A stretch of 64,000 nt of DNA. Origin: Peribacillus sp. FSL P2-0133 (GTDB taxonomy: Bacteria > Bacillota > Bacilli > Bacillales > DSM-1321). The notes under the pieces were generated by a model that was not told the origin of the DNA, did not search any database, and saw only the letters and a list, made by a program, of their open reading frames with translations. This document shows positions 52,273 through 61,879 of this stretch, one piece after another (the first letter of the stretch is position 1; every line of letters begins with the position of its first letter). Location: the NCBI RefSeq assembly GCF_037975445.1, contig NZ_CP150254.1, positions 5,082,001-5,146,000 of the forward strand, in the 5' to 3' direction. A program made the translations under genes and the position numbers.

Positions 52273-53649
52273 CTACCTCTTGTATGGAAATCTTACAGAA
52301 GCCAGGGTACCTTCTTTAATCCGATGAATCGAAAACTCCCCATCCAAATCATTTTCCACCGTCATGCGGATGATATCCAGCCCTAAAGTTGGTTTCACTG
52401 CCGGTGAATATCCGATGCCATCATCTTTTACTTGAATTTCCAATTCAGGACCATCCTTTTGAAAGCATACGGCAATCTTCCCTTCCGTCCCTTCCTTGAA
52501 AGCATGCTTCACACAATTATGAATGAGCTCATTCACAACCAGCGCGACAGAAATGCCAATGTCGGAATCAATGGAATGAAGCTCATCACCACTATATTCA
52601 ATGCTCAGGCTTTGACGGGCATGACCCTCCGTATGAACGATCATATCGCCAATTTTCCTAATAAGCTCCAGCAGGTCCACATGATCGACCTGACTGCTTG
52701 CCAAAATGATTTCATAAACCGACGATATGCTTAACACCCGGTTCAAACTGACCAATAAATGAGGCTTGCTCTCTTCAGGGGCTCCTATCCTCATTTGCAG
52801 CCGAAGTAAACTGGCGACTGTCTGCAAATTATTCTTCACCCTATGATGAATTTCACGAATGGCCACTGACTTGCTAATCAGCTCTCTCTCTTTATCCCGC
52901 AGTTCTGTCAGGTCCCGGATGATGATGAACGTTTCATCGGAATTCTTGTTGCCCAAATGGAATTTCTTTATTTGGAAAATCTTTTTACCAATGTTCATTT
53001 CCTTCATTAAAATGTCTTCTTTTGAAGCAAGAACATCGGCAAAGCCAGGAAAATAATCGAAAATGGATTCACCTAAAACACAGTCCGTCATACATATATC
53101 CGATACTAGATTAATGGCAGCTGGATTCGTATAGACAAGCCGGTTTTGGTTATTAATCAGGAAAATGGACTCCTCGATAAATTCAGGAACTAAGGAATTT
53201 TGTTGATCTTGCCTATCAAACTGTTTTGAAGTTTCAGGTTCTTCATGAATCACCTTTTCCATGATTAAAACGGCGATGACCCGATTGCATTCCCCCTTGA
53301 TTGGAACGACACTTTGCTGGACCATTGCTCCCTCTTGAGTCAATGCCCGATTCACGAACATGTCCTTACCGGTCCGCAATACATAAAATACTGCCGGTTC
53401 AAAAGCCTCATAGGCAAATTTCCCGACAACCGGATGATCATAAACCGATTTCACTGAATGTCCGCATGCCTCTGCGACGACAATGGCATGCTTCCCTTCA
53501 AGCACCGGACAATCGATAAACACATTCGCTTTATTCAAATTAGCTATTAACGATAAATTCGTTGATAGATTTTCAAGAATCTGAATATCCTTGTCCAGTA
53601 AATGAGTATGCATCTCACATAATTCTCGGACAGTCATTGTCCGTTCCAT
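52273..53649 (-). CDS. eutW: Sensor histidine kinase EutW
   Basis: A 458-residue soluble kinase with an N-terminal sensor region (about residues 10-140, cysteines in FIDCPVL and AEACGHS), a PAS domain (about 165-255) and a HisKA_2 domain, REIHHRVKNNLQTVASLLRL. A HATPase domain with VNELIHNCVKHAF and DDGIGYSP closes it. In relatives it senses ethanolamine. The start at 53649 follows GGAG at 8 bp. First gene of the eut operon. Confidence 0.93.
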   Translation of the reverse strand: MERTMTVRELCEMHTHLLDKDIQILENLSTNLSLIANLNKANVFIDCPVLEGKHAIVVAEACGHSVKSVYDHPVVGKFAYEAFEPAVFYVLRTGKDMFVNRALTQEGAMVQQSVVPIKGECNRVIAVLIMEKVIHEEPETSKQFDRQDQQNSLVPEFIEESIFLINNQNRLVYTNPAAINLVSDICMTDCVLGESIFDYFPGFADVLASKEDILMKEMNIGKKIFQIKKFHLGNKNSDETFIIIRDLTELRDKERELISKSVAIREIHHRVKNNLQTVASLLRLQMRIGAPEESKPHLLVSLNRVLSISSVYEIILASSQVDHVDLLELIRKIGDMIVHTEGHARQSLSIEYSGDELHSIDSDIGISVALVVNELIHNCVKHAFKEGTEGKIAVCFQKDGPELEIQVKDDGIGYSPAVKPTLGLDIIRMTVENDLDGEFSIHRIKEGTLASVRFPYKR

Positions 53650-53785
53650 AGGCAAAACTCCAATAAATGTTTATTCATGGATATTATTATAGATTTCGCC
53701 TTTATTTTTGTCAATATTCAAAATATTCTAACGTAATGTATTCTAACATTAGATAGCGATATTTAAAGGGATATTTTCCAAACGT

Positions 53786-53836
53786 AAAAAGACCGAATTT
53801 CCCCGAATTTGGAGCAATTCCGTCTTTTTATTGTTT
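53786..53836. terminator. Terminator between the eut operon and the 53.9-kb gene
   Basis: AAAAAGAC...GTCTTTTT outer stem with GAATT/AATTC inner pairing. It ends the minus-strand transcript of 53908 only if read through; bidirectional in form. Confidence 0.55.
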
Positions 53837-53907
53837 GTCCCTTTTTGATTGTGAACATTACTAGTGGATACTTAGTAGCATATTTGTGAAGTTTGTTTTT
53901 ATATTTG

Positions 53908-54378
53908 TTAAGGTTGAGTTATTATTTGCTCAACTTTATTATGAGATATAGCATTACTTGGAGTAAATTGGGCAGTTAATTGATAGTCACCTTTTGTAAG
54001 CAACTTTGAATTAATTCTTATCGTATACTCCCATGTTTCTCCTTTACTAAATTCCTTGTAGTGTTCTTCAGTTGGTTGAGGTTCAACAGTAATGATAGTA
54101 CCCTCTTTAATTGGACTGTCCGTTAAAGTATGGATTTCTACGTCTATTTCATTACCTGTAGCAAATCGTAGATTAACATTTTTATTTGTATGATTGGTAA
54201 TTTTATAAATAAAACTCTCATAGTCGTCTGTTGTCAATTGATGTTCAAGTGATTGTTCGACGTTAAGTTCAATTGCATTGGTTTTTTTATCCATTTGAGC
54301 TATGTAGTAGTAATATCCATATACTATTAATGAAATTGACACAATACCAATAATAGTACCAATAATTAACTTTCGCAC
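53908..54378 (-). CDS. Anchored protein with a BsuPI-like domain
   Basis: About 156 residues from the GTG at 54378, behind a G-rich ribosome site. A membrane anchor lies at residues 4-25. The remaining domain has the order FIYKITNHTNKNVNLRFATG, then EIDVEIHTL, SKGETWEYTIRIN and GDYQLTAQFTPS. This is like the BsuPI (intracellular proteinase inhibitor) fold, in which an Ig-type domain is displayed outside. The match is moderate. No operon partner. Confidence 0.65.
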   Translation of the reverse strand: MRKLIIGTIIGIVSISLIVYGYYYYIAQMDKKTNAIELNVEQSLEHQLTTDDYESFIYKITNHTNKNVNLRFATGNEIDVEIHTLTDSPIKEGTIITVEPQPTEEHYKEFSKGETWEYTIRINSKLLTKGDYQLTAQFTPSNAISHNKVEQIITQP

Positions 54379-54414
54379 GCTCCCCCCTCCCCCTTCAACC
54401 ATTAGATATTGCAA

Positions 54415-55167
54415 TAAAAGCTTTGATGAGAAAGAAAGAGTAAAAAAGGTAAATTCTCTCTTAATTTTTTTAGTAACTTTTCACACTGCTAATTGGAGGA
54501 TTGTCCGCGTAGTCTCTACCTGATCCTGTGGAAATTCCATAAGAAAATGCTCCTCCTTGACCACCACCAACAGAATGAAATTATTTTTTTCAACTAATTC
54601 ATCTCCTAGTTTAAAATTCCAAAAAAAGTTTTTGTTTGATAGTACGTTACATAAGTTGTGCTTATTAGTTTTCCAGCTCCCGTCTATGATTTCATTCGAA
54701 ATTTGGTAGCAAATGAATCTCCATAGATAGCAGGTCTACTCCATTTTTTTTGGTTCGCTTTAATGGAGTACCTGTTTTTATAATTCAATTAAATCATCTG
54801 AATCGCATCATGGTGTTTCATTTTTGAAATTTAATTCCCCAAATTTGAGACAAGTATCTGGCGTTTTAGAATAAGGTTGTTTGTTCATGTTAGAAATGGC
54901 AGGATATTTTTATAATAGTAATCGTTGTTGGTTTAATTTCCGGGTTAAACGTAACAGGAATTCACGAAGGATATTAAGGAAGGGTTTAGAGAAGTCTCGT
55001 TTGGTGCTATGCTAGTAGGTCGGGGTGGTTTCATTTCATAAAAAATATTTTAATTCCACACATTACCATCTATCCTATTTATAAGAAAGTCAACATTTCT
55101 TCCATACTCATGAATTCCACCTCTTCTGGTTATAGTAAAGAAGAAAATATCAGAGGAGGTACATTCC
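54415..55167. other. Intergenic stretch with traces of decayed frames
   Basis: About 750 bp. On the minus strand at about 54478-54585 a frame reads SVGGGQGGAFSYGIST and ends SSVKSY without a proper start. On the plus strand at about 54895-54975 there is a short hydrophobic frame IFIIVIVVGLISGLN and a stop. Neither has a start and ribosome site, so I call no gene. Confidence 0.4.
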
Positions 55168-55287
55168 ATGAAAAGTTCAAAGGAATTTGTTGAAAGCATT
55201 CAAGAGCAGCAGAAAAAGGAAGAAGGCAATTTCCGCCGTCAAGGCAACGGGAATCCCGCTCAGAAATTACCTAATAAAAAACATTAA
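55168..55287 (+). CDS. Small hydrophilic protein (39 residues)
   Basis: A 39-codon gene with GAGGAGG 7 bp before the ATG and a strong terminator 16 bp after the stop. The sequence is hydrophilic and glutamine/glutamate-rich: SSKEFVESIQEQQKKEEGNF, then RRQGNGNPAQKLPNKKH. It resembles the small unstructured proteins common in spore formers, but no family is assigned. Confidence 0.7.
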   Translation: MKSSKEFVESIQEQQKKEEGNFRRQGNGNPAQKLPNKKH

Positions 55288-55302
55288 TGAGGCCCATCTT
55301 CA

Positions 55303-55336
55303 AAAGATCCCAGCCTTAACATAGGGCTGGGATTCT
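55303..55336. terminator. Bidirectional terminator
   Basis: AATCCCAGCC-type stem (AGATCCCAGCC / GGGCTGGGATT) with TTCTTTT after it, between convergent genes. Confidence 0.8.
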
Positions 55337-55338
55337 TT

Positions 55339-56046
55339 TCACTCCGATGTACTATTTTTCTTCTTCATCTCTTCAATTTCTTTTGAGAATGTGTCTTCTA
55401 TCTCTTTTTTATTTCCATATAAAAAGAGGTTATCGCCCAATTTGATTTTATACTCATATAACTCTTTCCTGATTTTCACTTCTCCGCTTTCAATAAATAA
55501 GATATTGATGTCCGCTCCCTGTGATATGACATCAAAGGCTTTGACATCTATGAATTCTGATTCCTCATAAATATCGATTTCCATGACCACGTCTTCATCT
55601 TCTAAAAAGAGGACCTCCTCTATCGGGTGTTCCCATAATTCATAATGATTGTACATTTCACTTTTCATCTTATTCGATATTCTATTATGCAGGAATGGAG
55701 ATTTCACTAATACGACTAGAACCACCAGTATTCCTATAATGATGCTTAACTCCATCAAGCGCAGATCATCCGTAAGCAATGTACTGATCGATGAAATGAT
55801 GACAGCAAGTGAGAAAGCACCAAATAAAATTAAAAACATGCTTATTTTCCTTCGAACGGGATGATCAATGATGGATTTTGACTCGTCAGTTGTAAAACCA
55901 GTACCCGTCAGCATGGAGATAACCTGAAATCTGGCCACTGTGCTTTTTAATCCAGTCAATTTCAGCAAGGTAACCGATATTTCAATAACAAGAACGATGA
56001 TTATAAAATAAAGCAACATAAAAAGTAAATTCATCAAAACGATCAC
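55339..56046 (-). CDS. Membrane protein with a TrkA-C-like domain
   Basis: A 235-residue protein: three hydrophobic segments (about residues 5-30, 70-92 and 97-115), then a soluble part with FIDVKAFDVISQGADINILF and the closing IKLGDNLFLYGNKKEIED. The latter is the ending of RCK_C/TrkA-C domains that sense nucleotides or ions. STVARFQVISMLTGTGFTTD between helices 1 and 2 recalls the pore region of Trk/Ktr proteins. The start may be the ATG at 56034 rather than 56046. Ion transport regulation is plausible. Confidence 0.7.
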   Translation of the reverse strand: MIVLMNLLFMLLYFIIIVLVIEISVTLLKLTGLKSTVARFQVISMLTGTGFTTDESKSIIDHPVRRKISMFLILFGAFSLAVIISSISTLLTDDLRLMELSIIIGILVVLVVLVKSPFLHNRISNKMKSEMYNHYELWEHPIEEVLFLEDEDVVMEIDIYEESEFIDVKAFDVISQGADINILFIESGEVKIRKELYEYKIKLGDNLFLYGNKKEIEDTFSKEIEEMKKKNSTSE

Positions 56047-56146
56047 TTCCTCATTTAGGATTTACCCTAATCCCGCCAAAAGAATCGCATTCGTTCTTTC
56101 AAATTTCCACCAATATATTCACTTACTTCAAATAACTTCCATTACA

Positions 56147-56190
56147 AAAAAAAACGCAGTAAGATCCATTGAATCCTATTGCGCTTTTTA
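56147..56190. terminator. Hairpin terminator
   Basis: AAAAACGCAGTAAGAT pairs with ATCCTATTGCGCTTTTT (two wobble/mismatch positions). It lies downstream of the VWA-protein gene on the minus strand. Confidence 0.7.
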
Positions 56191-56250
56191 CTAATATTCT
56201 AATCAAATGCATTTGCCCGTTTTAAATGACGAGTGGGGGAACTTCGTTTC

Positions 56251-58167
56251 TCATATGGTCTTCAGCAGCAGTTTTTTTAACAGCGGTGTAAATTGCTCTG
56301 GCAATTCAGCTACACTCGGAATCATTAGGCGCTCTTTTCCATAGATGTTTTTCATCGTCAGTTCTTCACTTTCCTCGATGCCTCCATCCGCTAAAAACAG
56401 GCCGATGACTTCTATGCCCTTTTTCCTGGCTTCCGAAACAGCAAGATGTGTATCGACAATGCCATTTTGATCATAATCGCTTGCTGCCGGCTCACCATCG
56501 GAAAACACGAGCAAGAACCGGTTCTTTTCCCGCCTTTTTTCCAATTCCATTGCGGCAACCCTGATACTGTATCCGTCCCTGTTGTCTTCCTCTGGTTCAA
56601 GCTGCATGATTTTAGCTCCTGAGTTTAGATAAAGAGAATCGGAATGGGACTGGATCACATGGAAGTAGTTCGGCTGATATCCTTCTCTCACTTCATTTGC
56701 ATCTTCCCAAAATCCAACGATTGAGTGGGGGATCTTTAATTTTTTCAGTACTTCATGAAACAGGACGACCCCTCGTTTCGTTTCATCCATTTTGTTATGC
56801 ATGGAAGCGGAGCAATCGATCAGCAATGTGAATACGGCATCCATTTCATTTGAATCCTGGTTCTTTTTATAAAAGACCCGAGGATTTTCTTCAAAAACAA
56901 GCGGCAGTAATTTCTTCGATAAGCGGCCAAAAACCAAATCTTTTCTTGGTGCGTTCTTTTTATTTTCCAGTGTCTTTTCAATTGTACTGGAGAGTTTTCT
57001 CTTGAACGGTTCGATATCCGCAACAAATTCACGGTAGCGTTTCTCTTCCGTAAGTGTTGGTATTTTCGCTTCCTTAATTACCTGAACGACGTCTTTGTTT
57101 TCTTCACCAAATGGATGTTCACCACTTTTGCCCATATTCGTTTGTTTCTTCTCCAGCGTTTCCTGCTGATTGTATTCCTTTTGTTTACTTTCCCCTGATG
57201 AACCCTGGATGGAAGCCAGTGCTTGGTCGGCATCTTCCGCTTCCCGTGCACCTCCGCCCATCAGACTTGTTTTCGTTCCCTGCTCCAATTCAAATTGAAG
57301 AAAAGTCGAATTACTCTCGCCGTTCTTATTCTCCCGGTGCCATGTCGAGAATTTTTCATCAATGAACTCACTTTTTTCTTCATCTGCATCTTCTGTATCA
57401 TCGTTCAACAGTTCATCATTTCTAGTCAGTTCATCAAATAAGGTATTTGCCTTATACTTTTCCACATTTGCAATGGGAAAGATGAAATATTCATTCATCG
57501 TATCTTCGTATCCATCGTTCACACGGAAAACGATTTGCTCACAAATCCTCGTGATGTCACTGGTTTTAGTGGCTTCAAAGACAGAATGGATGAACGGCTT
57601 GAGTTTCTCCAGTTCTTCCAGCTGCCTTACATTGGCTCTTGGGAAAATCGGGTCCGGCCTGTCAGATTGAAGCAGTAAATATATGAGGCAGTATAATTCA
57701 TCCAGTGCAAAACTTCTTGTGACATTCGTCGTCAATTGGCTTTCGAAATATTGTTTAAGGTAAGCCCCTCTTACCGAAAACCATTTTTTCGTGCCTGGCC
57801 TTTCCTTCTTCACCAATTCTTCCAATCGCAAGTCTTCCAGTAAAGCGAATAATTGGGCTGCAAACTTCGGAAGCGAACTTTCCCCGATGATATCCTGGTA
57901 CTCCTTCATGCTCTGGATTGTTGAATGATGCAGCGTACCTATCGTCCTAAGGAGCACGTCCGTTTTCAGTCCCGCTTCCTTCACTTCCTTATTGCCATTT
58001 TCCCAAAAATGGCTGGCTGTGACCTTATTCTCGATAAGATCAATGAAGGAACCATAATTGTATTCGAATTCCAGCTCAGGAATGCCGGATAAAACAGTCG
58101 AGAGATCCTGCAGCTGTAAAAAAAGAGCCGTATCTATTATTGAATCATTGAAACGGATATACTTCAT
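56251..58167 (-). CDS. yojO: VWA-domain protein, YojO-like
   Basis: A 638-residue protein. The N-terminal 250 residues are helical; residues 255-400 are low-complexity and acidic (for example LLNDDTEDADEEKSEF). The C-terminal VWA domain begins VFTLLIDCSASMHNKMDE (about 450), which carries the DxSxS metal site, with DGEPAASDYD (about 565) completing it. It pairs with the MoxR ATPase gene 15 bp upstream. Such pairs act as chaperones in metal or cofactor insertion; the target here is unknown. Confidence 0.88.
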   Translation of the reverse strand: MKYIRFNDSIIDTALFLQLQDLSTVLSGIPELEFEYNYGSFIDLIENKVTASHFWENGNKEVKEAGLKTDVLLRTIGTLHHSTIQSMKEYQDIIGESSLPKFAAQLFALLEDLRLEELVKKERPGTKKWFSVRGAYLKQYFESQLTTNVTRSFALDELYCLIYLLLQSDRPDPIFPRANVRQLEELEKLKPFIHSVFEATKTSDITRICEQIVFRVNDGYEDTMNEYFIFPIANVEKYKANTLFDELTRNDELLNDDTEDADEEKSEFIDEKFSTWHRENKNGESNSTFLQFELEQGTKTSLMGGGAREAEDADQALASIQGSSGESKQKEYNQQETLEKKQTNMGKSGEHPFGEENKDVVQVIKEAKIPTLTEEKRYREFVADIEPFKRKLSSTIEKTLENKKNAPRKDLVFGRLSKKLLPLVFEENPRVFYKKNQDSNEMDAVFTLLIDCSASMHNKMDETKRGVVLFHEVLKKLKIPHSIVGFWEDANEVREGYQPNYFHVIQSHSDSLYLNSGAKIMQLEPEEDNRDGYSIRVAAMELEKRREKNRFLLVFSDGEPAASDYDQNGIVDTHLAVSEARKKGIEVIGLFLADGGIEESEELTMKNIYGKERLMIPSVAELPEQFTPLLKKLLLKTI

Positions 58168-58182
58168 GAGGCATTCTCCTAG

Positions 58183-59049
58183 TTAGAATAATGTGTCAGC
58201 CAAGTTCTTCACAAACTCACGCTCCCGTTCCTCGTCCAACTTATCCACTATGGAACGAAGAATCGCCCGTTTCGGCGGGATCAACACACTCAGATCGCAA
58301 GCATCAAGCAAAGCCCTGATCGATGCCGCATCTTCAGCCACCTTCCCTTGATTCACGGCATTTATCAAATCACTCGACAGTTTAACGAACAATTCAATGC
58401 TTCTTGGATCCTTCAACTTTGTATTGGTTTCTATCAATTGCTTTAACTGCTCCCCTTCGATATAAGGAACTTCAATTACGACAAACCTATTTTTTAGCGC
58501 TTCATTCAGCGGCACTGTACCGACATACCCTTCGTTGATTGCAGCAATCACATTAAAGCCATCTTTTGCCTTTATGACTTCATTCGTGAACGGATTCGTT
58601 ATCGTCCTTCTGTAATCAAGCACACCATTGATAAGCGGCAGAGTTTCCGGTTTTGCCATGTTGATTTCATCTATATATAGGAAGTGACCGTGATTCATCG
58701 AATTGGTCACTGGTCCAGGTACGAATTCTATCACTTGTTTTTCCTCTTTATAAGCCAATGTCTTGAAGCCCAATAAGCTTTCGGCATCCAAGTCGACTGA
58801 GCAGTTGACACTGAACATCGGCTGGTTGAATAAATTCGATAATGTCTCGGCAAACTTTGTCTTTCCAGCCCCTGTCGGACCCTTCAAAAGGATATTCTTC
58901 CCCATGCTTAAGGCCGTGATGGCATCCACCATCAGCTCCATCTCGGGAGGCAGATATCCGCCGCTCCTGATCAATTCCTCGAATTGAGCAGGATTTTTTT
59001 TGCTTGCTTGTAATATATTTGCGATTTCTATTGGTAATCGATTGATCAT
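58183..59049 (-). CDS. yojN: MoxR-type AAA ATPase, YojN-like
   Basis: A 288-residue AAA+ ATPase of the NorQ/MoxR type. Walker A is LKGPTGAGKTKFAE (about residue 44), Walker B FLYIDEINMAKPETLPLING (about 115), and sensor 1 is in FNVIAAINEG (about 155). The arginine finger region is EALKNRFVVIEVPY. I start at the ATG at 59049, behind GGGGTG, which gives the usual length. Operon with the VWA gene. Confidence 0.9.
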   Translation of the reverse strand: MINRLPIEIANILQASKKNPAQFEELIRSGGYLPPEMELMVDAITALSMGKNILLKGPTGAGKTKFAETLSNLFNQPMFSVNCSVDLDAESLLGFKTLAYKEEKQVIEFVPGPVTNSMNHGHFLYIDEINMAKPETLPLINGVLDYRRTITNPFTNEVIKAKDGFNVIAAINEGYVGTVPLNEALKNRFVVIEVPYIEGEQLKQLIETNTKLKDPRSIELFVKLSSDLINAVNQGKVAEDAASIRALLDACDLSVLIPPKRAILRSIVDKLDEEREREFVKNLADTLF

Positions 59050-59106
59050 TGTGTTCCTACACCCCTTTCTGAACATTTTAAGGCTCTTTCCCATTAAAAA
59101 CAAACA

Positions 59107-59137
59107 CTAAGAAAAGGAGCTGCATCAAGACAGCTCC
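59107..59137. repeat. Repeat C fragment
   Basis: ACTAAGAAAAGGAGCTGCAT and CAAGACAGCTCC, the middle hairpin of repeat C, outside the main array. Confidence 0.5.
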
Positions 59138-59146
59138 CAGACTGCA

Positions 59147-59195
59147 GGCAAACTAGAAGAAAAGCTAGTTTGCCTGCAGTTTTTTATTTAAAAGA
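59147..59195. repeat. Repeat D-like hairpin
   Basis: CTGCAGGCAAACTAG / CTAGTTTGCCTGCAG, perfect 15-bp arms followed by TTTTTT, then ATTTAAAAG as in repeat D. Confidence 0.65.
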
Positions 59196-59207
59196 CGTTC
59201 CAGCTTA

Positions 59208-59335
59208 ATTTCAGAAATCCGCTCCCTTTCCGCCGACTGTCTGCCAAGCCTCGTCAAAGCAAGCGCCTGTGGGGTCTCGGCTAACCAGTTATTCGGCAAG
59301 AGTGTCGCAAATTACTTCAATCCAATAAGGGTTAT
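59208..59335. repeat. Interspersed repeat A, copy 3
   Basis: ATTTCAGAAATCCGCTCCC to TTCAATCCAATAAGGG, nearly identical to 25712-25845. Confidence 0.75.
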
Positions 59336-59421
59336 AAAATAATAAAAAAACAAAAGTGTAACCTTGTCTTAATCAAGGTTCGAGATGAAACCAGACTACA
59401 GTTTTTTTAAAAAACAATCCA

Positions 59422-59544
59422 GTTGATTGAAGCGGGTGTTCGAGACTCCTGCGGGAAAAGCGCGTCCAAGGGAGACCCCACAGGCGCAAAGAGCGCCGAG
59501 GAGGCTCCCGGACCTCCCGCGGAAAGCGAGTGCCTGGAGGCAAC
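59422..59544 (+). repeat. Interspersed repeat B, copy 4
   Basis: GTTGATTGAAGCGGGTG..., GAGACTCCTGCGGGA, GGCGCAAAGAGCGCCGAGG and CCCGCGGAAAGCGAGTG. The right terminal AATCAAC is replaced (GGAGGCAACG). Confidence 0.8.
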
Positions 59545-59571
59545 GTTATTCGAAGTTCATTCTGATGACCC

Positions 59572-60903
59572 TTAATAGGCTTCCTTAGGGTCACCTTTCA
59601 TTAGGTATATCATATAGCCCAATACACCGCCGATGATGGCTGGAATCACCCATCCTACCCCTACACTATATAGTGGAAGGTATTGAGTGAAAAGGTCCGA
59701 AACAGATTCCATTTTAATGCCTGATGCCACTATTCCATCCATTATGCTGATGATGGCCGTTAATAATAAGCTTCCTAAATACACCTCCGATTTCCCTTTA
59801 AAAAAGGAATGGAAGAATGTTAGAACAATCAAAACGATCGCTACGGGATAAAGAGCCGTTAACACAGGCACTGTAATGGAAATGAGCTTGGTCAAACCTA
59901 CATTGGCAACAGCCGCACTAAAAACAGAAAAGATGACAACATATGATTTATACGATACAGCAGGCAGTATTTTATTGAAATACGTAGCACAAGCCGTTAT
60001 CAAACCGATGCTTGTCGTTAGACATGCAGCGATCACAATCAACCCTAACAACACAGCACCAGCCGATCCGAAGAAATGATTCGAGGCTTGAGCCAAAACG
60101 TCTCCTCCATTACCCAGCTGACCGAGCTTTTCCACACTTGTTGCCCCGACATAAGTTATAGACGCATAAACGATCACCAACAAAGTGGCAGCTATTAAGC
60201 CGGCTTTCATACAAAATCCTAACACTTCTTTTCTTGATGTTACCCCTTTATCTTTGATTGCGTTGATGACTATGATCCCAAATGCAAATCCGGCCAGCGT
60301 ATCCATAGTCAAATATCCTTCTTTGAATCCCTTGAAGAAAGAATTATCTGAATAATCAGCCGCTGGTGACTGGATTTCACCCATTGGGTTAATGATGGCG
60401 ACCACAATGAGGATCCCGATGAAAATCAATAATAATGGTGTTAATATTTTCCCGACGATATCCAGCATTTTTGATGGATTGATGGATAATAAACAGGCAA
60501 TTCCAAAGTATATGATCGTGAATATCAGCAATGGTAAAAAGCCGACATCATTAGAAAGGAAAGGTTTAATCCCTATTTCATAGGATACACTCCCCGTTCT
60601 AGGAAGTGCGAAAAGCGGTCCCAAAGACAAATAAAGAACGACTGTGAAGATGATGCCGAATAACGGGTGTGCCCTGCTTGCAAGCGATTGAACATCATTT
60701 TTTCCCGAAAAACCAAATGCCAATATTGTAATGAATGGCAAACCCACCCCAGTAATGATGAATCCTAAACTGGCCGACCATAAATTAGTCCCCGCGGATT
60801 GCCCGAGCATGGCAGGAAAAATTAAGTTTCCTGCACCAAAAAATAAAGCAAAAAGCATTAACCCTGTTACAATGATAAAAGAAAGTGGTGCTTTCTGTGT
60901 CAT
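59572..60903 (-). CDS. brnQ: Branched-chain amino acid transporter
   Basis: A 443-residue LIVCS-family carrier with 12 helices. Marks are FALFFGAGNLIFPAMLGQSA (about residue 17), LYLSLGPLFALPRTGSVSYE (about 90), YLTMDTLAGFAFGIIVINAI and GLITACATYFNK. It imports leucine, isoleucine and valine with sodium or protons. GGAGGG precedes the ATG. It is a single gene; CodY-like sites lie upstream. Confidence 0.95.
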   Translation of the reverse strand: MTQKAPLSFIIVTGLMLFALFFGAGNLIFPAMLGQSAGTNLWSASLGFIITGVGLPFITILAFGFSGKNDVQSLASRAHPLFGIIFTVVLYLSLGPLFALPRTGSVSYEIGIKPFLSNDVGFLPLLIFTIIYFGIACLLSINPSKMLDIVGKILTPLLLIFIGILIVVAIINPMGEIQSPAADYSDNSFFKGFKEGYLTMDTLAGFAFGIIVINAIKDKGVTSRKEVLGFCMKAGLIAATLLVIVYASITYVGATSVEKLGQLGNGGDVLAQASNHFFGSAGAVLLGLIVIAACLTTSIGLITACATYFNKILPAVSYKSYVVIFSVFSAAVANVGLTKLISITVPVLTALYPVAIVLIVLTFFHSFFKGKSEVYLGSLLLTAIISIMDGIVASGIKMESVSDLFTQYLPLYSVGVGWVIPAIIGGVLGYMIYLMKGDPKEAY

Positions 60904-60955
60904 ATAGAGCCCTCCATTGTGTTGATTATCTTAACGAAGAAAAGAGTTGTCCATC

Positions 60956-60970
60956 AATTTTCCGTAAAAA
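60956..60970. promoter_or_regulatory. Possible CodY box upstream of brnQ
   Basis: AATTTTCCGTAAAAA matches AATTTTCWGAAAATT at 11 of 15 positions, 53 bp before brnQ. A second match (ATTATTCGGAAAAAT, 11 of 15) lies near 61095. In this AT-rich gap (60904-61268) such matches can occur by chance. Confidence 0.35.
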
Positions 60971-61268
60971 AAGTGACAAGAACTGCGAACGTATTCTACC
61001 TATCTGTTAAAATGTACCTTTATGAAACTATCAATCATCCATAACTCTCCTTACTATAAAATCAGGCAGAAAGTTTGTCAAAGCTATTTCATTAATTATT
61101 CGGAAAAATCTTTCTTTTCTTACTTCTTTTTAAGAAAATGAGCGAGGCATTCAGATTCAACGGAAAAATTGAGTAAAAAGTACTGCAATTTATTTTGCGG
61201 AAAAAATATTTTAATATTCAGATATTCATTAAAACTATCTAAAAAACAAGAAAATAGGAGGAATTAAC

Positions 61269-61835
61269 ATGAATACTGAAAAAGAAAAAATGGTGAGCGG
61301 GGAACCTTACATGGCCGCTGATCCGGAATTAGTAAGAGATAGGGAAAATGCCAGAAAGTTGACCCGGTTATACAACCAGACAACGGAAAGCGAAGGGGAT
61401 GAACGAACTGCCCTGCTGAAACAGCTTTTAGGTTCCACTGGGCTAAATGTATATATTGAACCCACTTTCCGTTGTGACTATGGATACAACATTTCTGTCG
61501 GGGAAAACTTTTATGCTAATTTCGATTGTGTCATTTTGGATGTTTGTGAAGTGAAAATTGGCAGGGACTGCATGTTGGCTCCCGGAGTGCATATCTATAC
61601 AGCCACACATCCGCTGGATCCCTTTGAACGCAGTTCTGGAGTGGAATACGGAAAACCGGTTACGATCGGGGATCATGTATGGATTGGCGGAGGGGCCATC
61701 ATCAATCCTGGCGTAACTATAGGGAATCATTCCGTTGTCGCTTCAGGGGCAGTCGTAACAAAGGATGTTCCTGAAGGCGTCGTTGTCGGCGGAAACCCAG
61801 CGAAGGTCATCAAGCATATTGAAGGAATTAAATAA
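61269..61835 (+). CDS. maa: Maltose O-acetyltransferase
   Basis: A 188-residue left-handed beta-helix acetyltransferase of the Maa/LacA group. The N-terminal part has [20 protein letters not shown]. The hexapeptide region holds [20 protein letters not shown], the catalytic histidine in YTATHPLDP (about residue 115), and repeats to [14 protein letters not shown]. It acetylates maltose and glucose with acetyl-CoA in characterised members. Ribosome site AGGAGG; single gene with its own terminator. Confidence 0.93.
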   Translation: MNTEKEKMVSGEPYMAADPELVRDRENARKLTRLYNQTTESEGDERTALLKQLLGSTGLNVYIEPTFRCDYGYNISVGENFYANFDCVILDVCEVKIGRDCMLAPGVHIYTATHPLDPFERSSGVEYGKPVTIGDHVWIGGGAIINPGVTIGNHSVVASGAVVTKDVPEGVVVGGNPAKVIKHIEGIK

Positions 61836-61836
61836 G

Positions 61837-61872
61837 GCAGGGCTCACTCCCCCTGAGTGACCCTGCCTCCTT
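61837..61872. terminator. Terminator between maa and yhfK
   Basis: GCAGGG-CTCACTC / GAGTGACCCTGC stem followed by CTCCTTTTTTT; it serves convergent genes. Confidence 0.8.
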
Positions 61873-61879
61873 TTTTTCG

